The notes below the pieces were generated by a model, which was not told where the DNA came from, made no database searches, and saw nothing but the letters and a program-made list of their open reading frames with translations. A stretch of DNA of 64,000 nucleotides from Streptomyces collinus Tu 365 (GTDB lineage: Bacteria > Actinomycetota > Actinomycetes > Streptomycetales > Streptomycetaceae), in NCBI RefSeq assembly GCF_000444875.1, contig NC_021985.1, positions 7,646,170-7,710,169 on the forward strand, given 5' to 3'. The position numbers were made by a program, and so were the translations under genes. Shown here piece after piece: positions 32,650 through 39,100 of the stretch (the stretch's first letter is position 1; every line of letters begins with the position of its first letter).

Positions 32650-34053
32650 GTGGATGGCAGCAGGACACACCCGGACGGCGCGTCCGCCGGGCAGGCGCCG
32701 GGTGAACCGCCGGCCCGGGCGGCACGGAGGCTGTGGTGGGCCTCGGCCGCCGTGGTCCTCGCCGTGCTGGGCACCTCGGTGGTCGTCGCCGGCGCGGAAC
32801 GCGGTTCGCGGCTGCCCGTCGCCGTGCTCCTGGTCCTCACACAGGCCTGCGCCCTCAGATGGCAGACGCGCGCCCCTGCCGCCGTACTGGCGGTGAACGC
32901 GGTGACGGGGCTGACGGTGTGGGCGCTGCTGCCCGCCGTGTCCCTGACCGGCGCGCTGCTCGCGGCGCAGATCACGCTGTGCGTGCTGTCGGCCACCAGG
33001 CCGCGGCGGATCTCGGTGCGGGCGCTGGCGGCGATGTGCCTGCCGGCCCCGCTGGCCTTCCGCGCGGGCGGCGCCGCCGGCCTCGCCGTGTACCTGCTGA
33101 CCGTGGTCCTGGCGTGGACCGCGGGTCAGTGGCGCCGGGCCCAGCGGGAACGGGCGGCAGCGGAGGCGCGCCGGGCCGTGGTCGAGGAACGCGCGCGCAT
33201 CGCACGCGAGGTCCACGACGTCGTCGCCCACACCCTGTCGGTGATGGTCGTCCAGGCGGCCGCCGCCGACGACGTGTTCACCCGGAACCCCGGCCAGGCC
33301 CGCCAGGCCTTGCACGCCATCGAGGCAGGCGCCCGCTCGGCACTCGGTGAACTGCGCCTGCTGCTGCGCGCGTTCAGCCCGGAGGACGGTGACAGCAGGA
33401 CGGGTGCGGCGGCGGACGGCGCGGCCGGGGTGGGTGTCGCGGGGGAGGGGCGGCAGCCGGGGCCCACCCTGGCCCGGCTGGAGGAACTGATCGCCGGCGT
33501 CCGCGCCACCGGGATGAACGTCCACCTGCACCGCGAGGGCACCACCGACGCCCTCCCCGCGGCCGTGGACCTGGCCGCGTACCGGATCGTCCAGGAAGCC
33601 CTCACCAACACCCTGCGCCACGCGGCGGGCGCCGATGAGGTCAGCGTGCGCGTGACGGCCGGAAGGGAGGCCGTGAGGGTGGCCGTGGTGGACAACGGCC
33701 ACCCGAGGCAGGGAGGCCGACGCGGCGGCCCGGTACCGGCCGGAGCGGGACGGGGTCTGGTGGGGATGAGGGAACGCGCACGGCTCGTGGGTGGCAGCCT
33801 TCGTGCCGGCCCCCTGCCCACGGGCGGATTCGAGGTGACCGCCCACCTGCCGGTGGAACCCCCGGCACGGCGCACGCCGAAGGGCACGGCTGACGGCACC
33901 GCAGAGGACGTTCCGGCGCATACGGCGAAGGGCCTGCCGGCGGACATCCCGGCGGATACGGCGGAGGACATGCCGGCGGACCCGGCAGAGGACCTGCCGG
34001 GGGAAGCGGCGGGCGGAACGGCAGCACAGGACCCGGCGGAGGGCCGGACATGA
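32650..34053 (+). CDS. NarL-type sensor histidine kinase with repeat-rich C-terminal tail
   Basis: A 467-residue membrane kinase of the HPK7/DesK type. Four or five membrane helices span about residues 28-160. The HisKA_3 phosphoacceptor site is in A-R-E-V-H-D-V-V-A-H-T-L-S (His at about 193), and the ATP-binding domain has A-Y-R-I-V-Q-E-A-L-T-N (about 316-326), D-N-G (about 352) and G-L-V-G-M-R-E-R (about 372). After the ATPase domain an unusual tail of about 60 residues follows, with repeats of the form A-E-D-x-P-A, absent from typical kinases. It signals to the response regulator that overlaps its stop by 4 bases. Confidence 0.92.
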   Translation: MDGSRTHPDGASAGQAPGEPPARAARRLWWASAAVVLAVLGTSVVVAGAERGSRLPVAVLLVLTQACALRWQTRAPAAVLAVNAVTGLTVWALLPAVSLTGALLAAQITLCVLSATRPRRISVRALAAMCLPAPLAFRAGGAAGLAVYLLTVVLAWTAGQWRRAQRERAAAEARRAVVEERARIAREVHDVVAHTLSVMVVQAAAADDVFTRNPGQARQALHAIEAGARSALGELRLLLRAFSPEDGDSRTGAAADGAAGVGVAGEGRQPGPTLARLEELIAGVRATGMNVHLHREGTTDALPAAVDLAAYRIVQEALTNTLRHAAGADEVSVRVTAGREAVRVAVVDNGHPRQGGRRGGPVPAGAGRGLVGMRERARLVGGSLRAGPLPTGGFEVTAHLPVEPPARRTPKGTADGTAEDVPAHTAKGLPADIPADTAEDMPADPAEDLPGEAAGGTAAQDPAEGRT

Positions 34054-34709
34054 CACTGCGCGTGGTGGTCGCCGACGACCAGACACTCGTCCGCACCGGC
34101 TTCCGCATGATTATCGACGCCCGGGACGACCTGGAGGTGGTCGGCGAGGCGTCCGACGGCGGGGAGGCGGTGCGGCTGACTCGGCGACTGGACCCCGACG
34201 TCGTCCTCATGGACGTACGCATGCCCGTGGTGGACGGCATCGAGGCGACCCGGCAGATCGCCGAGTCCGGCAGCCGCGCCCGGGTCCTGGTGCTGACCAC
34301 CTGGGACGTGGACGCCCACGTGGTCGCCGCCCTGCGGGCCGGGGCCAGCGGCTTCCTGCTCAAGGACATCCGCCCCGCCGAACTCGTCGACGCCATCCGC
34401 CTCACCGCGCGCGGCGACGCCCTGCTGGCGCCCACCGTGCTCAGCCGTGTCCTCGACCAGTTCCTGCGTGCCACCCCCGACCCGGCGCCCCCGCCGCCCC
34501 TGCAGGACCTGTCCGGGCGCGAACGCGAGGTCCTCACCCTGATCGGGCAGGCCCTGTCGAACGCGGAGATCGCCCAGCGGCTGCGCCTGTCGGAGGCCAC
34601 CGTCAAGAACCACGTCACCGCGGTTCTGCGCAAACTCGGCCTGCGCGACCGTGTCCAGGCCGTCGTCGCCGCCTACGACCACGGCCTCGTCCAGCCCCGC
34701 CGCCCCTGA
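34050..34709 (+). CDS. NarL/FixJ-family response regulator
   Basis: This 219-residue DNA-binding regulator has a receiver domain (1-118) with the acidic pocket V-V-A-D-D-Q, the phosphorylated Asp in D-P-D-V-V-L-M-D-V-R-M-P (about 54) and Lys in L-L-K-D-I (about 104). The C-terminal LuxR-type helix-turn-helix (155-215) has L-S-G-R-E-R-E-V-L-T-L-I and S-N-A-E-I-A-Q-R-L-R-L-S-E-A-T-V-K-N-H-V. The ATG overlaps the kinase stop (ATGA), so it is the cognate partner. Target genes are unknown; the next plus-strand gene encodes a GPP34 protein. Confidence 0.95.
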   Translation: MTLRVVVADDQTLVRTGFRMIIDARDDLEVVGEASDGGEAVRLTRRLDPDVVLMDVRMPVVDGIEATRQIAESGSRARVLVLTTWDVDAHVVAALRAGASGFLLKDIRPAELVDAIRLTARGDALLAPTVLSRVLDQFLRATPDPAPPPPLQDLSGREREVLTLIGQALSNAEIAQRLRLSEATVKNHVTAVLRKLGLRDRVQAVVAAYDHGLVQPRRP

Positions 34710-34781
34710 CGACCGTCCCTCCGACAGTCGGCCACGACCCCTGCTTCCGTGCGGCCGCCACGCCTCCCCAGGCCGCCGCAC

Positions 34782-34801
34782 TCTCCTCCTCAAGGAGGAG
34801 A
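34782..34801 (+). promoter_or_regulatory. Hairpin that hides a Shine-Dalgarno site
   Basis: TCTCCTCC-TCAA-GGAGGAGA is a perfect 8-bp stem with a 4-base loop whose right arm is an ideal ribosome site (AAGGAGGAG). It is followed 3 bases later by a GTG opening a 24-codon frame. A weak terminator for the two-component pair is the alternative reading. Confidence 0.45.
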
Positions 34802-34803
34802 CG

Positions 34804-34878
34804 GTGACGCGATCCTCCTGTATTCCTATCGACGGACCGCCCCCGGGGCCGATCCGCCGCAGGGGCGTGCGGCCCTAG
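34804..34878 (+). CDS. Possible 24-residue leader peptide
   Basis: GTG 34804 follows AAGGAGGAG at ideal spacing and opens a frame of 24 codons ending in TAG at 34876-34878, a stop that itself overlaps the -10 box of the next gene. The peptide is basic with a Pro-rich centre and a C-terminal R-R-R-G-V-R-P. Because its ribosome site is sealed in a hairpin, its translation would depend on the hairpin opening. It could be a leader for the GPP34 gene or a chance frame; I see no homologous family. Confidence 0.3.
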   Translation: MTRSSCIPIDGPPPGPIRRRGVRP

Positions 34879-34881
34879 CGT
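34876..34881 (+). promoter_or_regulatory. -10 box of a leaderless GPP34 gene
   Basis: TAGCGT ends 6 bases before GTG 34888 and no ribosome site lies between, the same arrangement seen at 31049 and 32650. Confidence 0.4.
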
Positions 34882-34887
34882 CGATGT

Positions 34888-35532
34888 GTGACCGACAACC
34901 TGTCCTTGCCCTGTCTGATGTACCTGCTGGCCCACGACGCCGCGGCCGAAGCCCCCTACGACCGTGCCCGTACCGCGCTGCTGGTCCGCGCCGCCGCCCT
35001 GACCGACCTCGCGCTGCGCGGCCGGCTCAGGGAGGACGGCGGCACGGTCACCGCGTCCGGAACCCCTCCCACCGGTGACGTGGTCCTGGACGGCGTGTTG
35101 CGCGAAGCCGGGGACGGCCACGGCTTCAAGTTCCTCGTGCGTCGCCACCGCAAGCGGACCCTGGCCCAGGTGGAGGACCAGCTCGCCGCGGCCGGCCTGC
35201 TACGGGTGAAGGAGCCCCGCACTCCCTTCGGCGCCCGCCGGCCGGCCGTGACCGACCCGGCCGAGCCCGCCGCCCTGCACGCCCGACTCGCCACCGCCCT
35301 GCACGACGCCACGCCCGTACGCGAGCTGCCCGCCACCGACGCCGCGCTGCTGGCCCTGGCCTCGGCCGGTGGCATCCGCTCGGTCGTCTCCCGCCGCGAA
35401 GACAAGACCTACCGGGCCCGCATCGACGCCTGCACCAAGTCGCTCGCCTGCCTCGCGCCCGGTCTGGAGCACGCCGTACGGGACCTTCCGACGACCATGA
35501 TCGCCGCACAGGGCGGCATGGGCGGCAGCTGA
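34888..35532 (+). CDS. GOLPH3/VPS74 (GPP34) family protein
   Basis: The 214-residue product matches the GPP34 family, whose eukaryotic members (GOLPH3, Vps74) bind phosphatidylinositol-4-phosphate at the Golgi. The actinobacterial versions have the same helical fold: an N-terminal L-L-V-R-A-A-A-L-T-D-L-A-L-R-G-R-L segment, then G-D-V-V-L-D-G-V-L-R-E-A and a C-terminal D-A-A-L-L-A-L-A. Their function in bacteria is unknown; membrane-lipid binding is inferred. The gene is probably leaderless. It follows the two-component genes on the same strand and could be one of their targets. Confidence 0.85.
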   Translation: MTDNLSLPCLMYLLAHDAAAEAPYDRARTALLVRAAALTDLALRGRLREDGGTVTASGTPPTGDVVLDGVLREAGDGHGFKFLVRRHRKRTLAQVEDQLAAAGLLRVKEPRTPFGARRPAVTDPAEPAALHARLATALHDATPVRELPATDAALLALASAGGIRSVVSRREDKTYRARIDACTKSLACLAPGLEHAVRDLPTTMIAAQGGMGGS

Positions 35533-35563
35533 CCGGGCTCGACCCGACCGGAACGGGGAGACG

Positions 35564-37294
35564 ATGACCGTGCACCGCGCCCTGATCACCCTGGGCTGCG
35601 CCCTGACCACCGTCCTCGCGACGGCTTGGACCACCGCGTACTCGACGCCGTCCACCGCCGCCACAGCATCCGCCGCGACCGCCGTCACCCCATCCGCCGC
35701 GACGGCTGTCACCCCATCCGCCGCGACGGCCGCAGTCATGACTAGGACGACGCCGACGGCGACGAAAGCCGCGGCGGCGGTGACGGTGCGCGTCCGCGAC
35801 GGTCTGCTGCGAGGCACCGCCCACGGCGGCTACCGCACCTTCGAAGGCATCCCCTACGCCGCACCCCCGTCGGGCCGGTTGCGCTGGGCTCCGCCGCGCC
35901 CCGTCGTCCCCTGGCCCGGTGTGCGGGACGCGACGAGGCCCGCGAGCGCCTGCCCGCAACCGGCCGGCGAGGTGCCCGGCGGCAGCACCGACGAGGACTG
36001 CCTGTACGTGAACGTCACCACACCCGCTCCGGCCCCTGCCACCACCGGCACCCTCGTCCCCGGTGCGGTCGCCGTCGCCCCCGCCCGGCGGCCGGTGATC
36101 GTGTGGCTGCACGGTGGTGGATTCACCACGGGAGCGGGCAGCTCCTACGACGCCCACCGCATGGCCACACGGGGCAGTGTCGTGGTCGTCACCGTCAACT
36201 ACCGCCTGGGCGCCCTGGGGTTCCTCGCCCACGACCGTCTGCCGGGCTCCGGCACCTTCGGTCTGGCCGACCAGCAGGCGGCGCTGCGCTGGGTCCGCGA
36301 CGAGATCGGCGCCTTCGGCGGCGACCCGCACAACGTGACCCTGGCCGGCGAGTCCGCGGGCGGCTACAGCGTCTGCGCCCAGCTCGTCTCTCCCGCGTCC
36401 GCCGGCCTCTTCGAGCGGGCCGTCATCCAGAGCGGCCCGTGCACCGGCCGCCCGGACCGGCCTTTCGCCCCGTCCTCCGTCGCCCTGTCCGACGCCCGTG
36501 CAGCGGGCGCGGACCTGGCCACCCGCCTCGGCTGCGGTCGCACGCGCGCCCGCGCCCGGGAGGTGATGGCGTGCCTGCGCCGCGTCCCCGTCTCCCGCAT
36601 CCTCCGAACCCAGGGGGCCGACCAACAGCCCGCCCACGCGACCGGGTTGCTGCCCCGTGATCCGGCGGCGGCGCTCGCCACGGGCCGCTTCCACCACGTC
36701 CCGGTACTGCTGGGCGGCAACCACGACGAGGGCAACGGCTGGGCCGCCGGCATCATCGAGGCCGGCAACCCCGTCACCCCCGGCACCTGGCCCGACGTCG
36801 TGGCCGCCTTCTTCCCGTCCCCGGGGCGGGCCGAGGCGATCGTCCGCGCCTACCCGGTGCACGACTCCGACGGCGGGCCGGTGTTCGGCGCGGTCATCGG
36901 CGACGCCGACTTCGCCTGCCCGACCGCCCGCACGGGCACCCTGCTCGCCGGGCAAGTCCCGCTGTGGCGATACGAGTTCGCCGACGAGCACGCTCCGCCG
37001 CTCACCCCGGGCACCCCGCCGTTCCCGCTCGGCGCCCCCCACGCCGCCGAGCTGCCCTACCTGTTCGACCTCGGCGGCCGCGCACGCGAGATGACCCCGG
37101 CGCAGCACCGCCTGGCCAACACCATGATCGACTACTGGACCCGCTTCGCCACCACGGCCGACCCCGCCGGCCCCGCCGCACCACCCTGGTCCCGGCGCAC
37201 GGTTCTCTCCCTGTCCCCGGACCACGTCACTCCGGACCGACCCGGCGCCTTCTCCGCCCGCCACCACTGCGCGTTCTGGCGGGCCCTCGGGTGA
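35564..37294 (+). CDS. Secreted type-B carboxylesterase
   Basis: A 576-residue alpha/beta hydrolase of the carboxylesterase family. The nucleophile elbow is G-E-S-A-G-G (about residues 263-268), the oxyanion-hole segment is W-L-H-G-G-G-F (about 182-188), and E-D-C-L-Y-V-N-V is the family signature 2 (about 145). A signal peptide (about 1-28) is followed by a low-complexity Ala/Thr stretch encoded by three 24-base DNA repeats. The catalytic His region is near H-A-A-E-L-P-Y at the C-terminal part. It should hydrolyse short esters outside the cell. ATG 35564 has GGGGAG just upstream. It may be a monocistron. Confidence 0.88.
   Translation: MTVHRALITLGCALTTVLATAWTTAYSTPSTAATASAATAVTPSAATAVTPSAATAAVMTRTTPTATKAAAAVTVRVRDGLLRGTAHGGYRTFEGIPYAAPPSGRLRWAPPRPVVPWPGVRDATRPASACPQPAGEVPGGSTDEDCLYVNVTTPAPAPATTGTLVPGAVAVAPARRPVIVWLHGGGFTTGAGSSYDAHRMATRGSVVVVTVNYRLGALGFLAHDRLPGSGTFGLADQQAALRWVRDEIGAFGGDPHNVTLAGESAGGYSVCAQLVSPASAGLFERAVIQSGPCTGRPDRPFAPSSVALSDARAAGADLATRLGCGRTRARAREVMACLRRVPVSRILRTQGADQQPAHATGLLPRDPAAALATGRFHHVPVLLGGNHDEGNGWAAGIIEAGNPVTPGTWPDVVAAFFPSPGRAEAIVRAYPVHDSDGGPVFGAVIGDADFACPTARTGTLLAGQVPLWRYEFADEHAPPLTPGTPPFPLGAPHAAELPYLFDLGGRAREMTPAQHRLANTMIDYWTRFATTADPAGPAAPPWSRRTVLSLSPDHVTPDRPGAFSARHHCAFWRALG
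35663..35728 (+). repeat. 24-base direct repeats in the esterase leader
   Basis: Two full copies of the 24-base unit GCCGTCACCCCATCCGCCGC plus GACG (35681-35704 and, with one change, 35705-35728) and a preceding partial copy encode A-T-A-V-T-P-S-A repeats. The array keeps the reading frame, so copy number could vary without inactivating the gene. Confidence 0.7.
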
Positions 37295-37356
37295 CCAGGG
37301 CACCGGCGGTCCTTCGCGAGGCGCCCCGACCGCCTGGAAGGCAAGAGTGGGCATCA

Positions 37357-37368
37357 GTGAATATTCAC
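37357..37368. promoter_or_regulatory. AT-rich palindrome in the esterase-hydrolase gap
   Basis: GTGAATATTCAC is a perfect 12-bp palindrome in an otherwise GC-rich 297-base gap, about 220 bases upstream of the next gene. It may be a regulator site; nothing identifies the protein. Confidence 0.3.
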
Positions 37369-37591
37369 AACTCCCTCACGTCCTCTCCAGGTCACACGAG
37401 AGGAGGCCCGTCCGACCCTTGCCTCGTCCGGTCGCCGACCGGAGAGCGGAGCTTTTCGGGCACTTCCACGCATCCGGTCCGAAGATCGCCGCGACGGTGC
37501 CCGGGTGGGTGATGACGCACTCCGTCATGGCGGTACGGTGTGCGGCAGTCGATCCCGTGTACCGTGATCGCCGACCAGCAAGGGGGAGTTC

Positions 37592-38932
37592 ATGAAACAT
37601 CGTCGTCCGCGCCGCAGCCTGATATCCAAGGCGGCCGGCCCGGCGGGTGCGCTGGCGGTCGCGCTGGCGATGGGCAGTTCACCGGCCATGGCCGCCGGGA
37701 CGACGTCCGGCAAGGCTCCGGCACCCGGGGTCTCCGCCGGTGATCCCGACCCGGACGCGCCCTGGGCACCCGAGAACGACGAGTTGCCCCTGCACCACAA
37801 GCTCGTGCACCCGGAGGCGCTCACGTCCGCCCGCACGGCTCCCTCCGCCCAGCAGCTCACGATGCCCGCGCCGACCGGGAAGTACAGCGTGGGCATGGTC
37901 GGCCTGCATCTGCGCGACACGTCCCGTACGGATCCGTACGTGCCCGGCAGCAAGCGTGAGCTGATGGTGTCGCTCTGGTACCCGGCCACCTCCACGTCCG
38001 GGCACTACCAGGCGCCCTGGATGCCGTCCATCTCCGGCGCCCACTTCCTCGCCTCGCGCGGGCTGTCGCCGCAGGAGGTGACCCTGCCGAAGACCGCGGG
38101 CCACGTCCTCGCCCCGGTGAACACCAAGATCGGCAAGCTTCCCGTCCTGCTGTACTCGACCGGGTTGCACTCGGACCGGGCGATGGGTACGGCGCTCGCT
38201 CAGGACCTCGCCAGCCGTGGCTACCTCGTCGTCACGGTCGACCACACCCACGACGCCAACGAGGTGCAGTTCCCGGGCAACCGGCTCGAGCTCAACAGGA
38301 TGCCGGCGGGCTCCCACTCCTCCGACACGCTCAAGGTGCGAGCGGCCGACATCAAGTTCGTGATCAACGCCCTCGGCAAGATCAGCAGCGGCGGCAACCC
38401 GGACGTGGGCCACGCGACGCTCCCCTCCGGGCTGTCCCAGTCGGTGGACACCTCCCGTATCGGGATGTTCGGCTGGTCGTTGGGCGGCGCCGCGGTGGAC
38501 ACCGCGATGCAGCTCGACCACCGCATCGCCGCGGGCGCCAACCTCGACGGCCAGTTCTTCGGAACGGCGCCGAGCAAGGACCTCGACCGCCCCTTCATGC
38601 TGTTCAGCTCCCAAAATCACAACCGCAACAACGACAGCTCGTGGCGGACGCTGTGGTCCCATCTGAAGGGCTACAAGGTCGACATCAAGCTGCACGGCGC
38701 GGCGCACCTGTCGTTCAGCGACAACGAGTGGCTGGTGCCGCAGTGGGCCCGCTGGCTGGGGCTCTCCGAGAGCCAGATCCAGCAGCAGTACGGCACGATC
38801 GACCCCGACCGTGCGGTGCAGGTCCAGCGTGTCTACCTCGCCGCCTTCTTCGACCAGCACCTGCGCCACAAGCACAGCACCCTGCTCGACGGGCCGAACA
38901 GCAGCTACCCCGAGATCTCTTTCGTCCGCTGA
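37592..38932 (+). CDS. Secreted PAF-acetylhydrolase-like alpha/beta hydrolase
   Basis: The 446-residue product has a signal peptide ending near A-M-A-A at 33-36, an N-terminal extension and an alpha/beta hydrolase domain resembling platelet-activating-factor acetylhydrolase. The nucleophile elbow is G-W-S-L-G-G (about 294-299), the acid and His follow at D-G-Q-F-F and G-A-A-H-L-S-F-S (about 372-379), and the lid-proximal L-L-Y-S-T-G-L-H holds the oxyanion hole. It should hydrolyse short-chain esters or phospholipid sn-2 acyl groups outside the cell. ATG 37592 has AGGGGGAG upstream. A strong terminator follows, so it is transcribed alone. Confidence 0.88.
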   Translation: MKHRRPRRSLISKAAGPAGALAVALAMGSSPAMAAGTTSGKAPAPGVSAGDPDPDAPWAPENDELPLHHKLVHPEALTSARTAPSAQQLTMPAPTGKYSVGMVGLHLRDTSRTDPYVPGSKRELMVSLWYPATSTSGHYQAPWMPSISGAHFLASRGLSPQEVTLPKTAGHVLAPVNTKIGKLPVLLYSTGLHSDRAMGTALAQDLASRGYLVVTVDHTHDANEVQFPGNRLELNRMPAGSHSSDTLKVRAADIKFVINALGKISSGGNPDVGHATLPSGLSQSVDTSRIGMFGWSLGGAAVDTAMQLDHRIAAGANLDGQFFGTAPSKDLDRPFMLFSSQNHNRNNDSSWRTLWSHLKGYKVDIKLHGAAHLSFSDNEWLVPQWARWLGLSESQIQQQYGTIDPDRAVQVQRVYLAAFFDQHLRHKHSTLLDGPNSSYPEISFVR

Positions 38933-38935
38933 CCT

Positions 38936-38981
38936 GACAGCCGAAAGGCCGACCACCTCACGGGTGCGCCTTTCGGCTGTC
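38936..38981 (+). terminator. Strong terminator after the PAF-AH-like gene
   Basis: GACAGCCGAAAGGC and its exact complement form a 14-bp stem 3 bases after the stop codon. This separates the hydrolase gene from the polymer locus downstream. Confidence 0.85.
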
Positions 38982-39074
38982 CGTCGCGTCGTTCCCGCGC
39001 ACACCGCCGTCCGTGATCCCGCTCACTTGGCCGAGATCGAACGCGGATGTGACGGTCGCGTGACCTTAAGAGGC

Positions 39075-39080
39075 TATGGT
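39075..39080 (+). promoter_or_regulatory. Possible -10 box of the PGA-type locus
   Basis: TATGGT lies 21 bases before GTG 39101 and fits the TANNNT pattern. No good -35 box was found at 16-19 bases. Confidence 0.35.
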
Positions 39081-39100
39081 GTCCGCACCCTGGAACACCT

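Noticed and set aside
37347..37595. Small plus-strand gene in the esterase-hydrolase gap
   Set aside because: No ribosome site or conserved pattern; the frame contains the ribosome site and start of the next gene.
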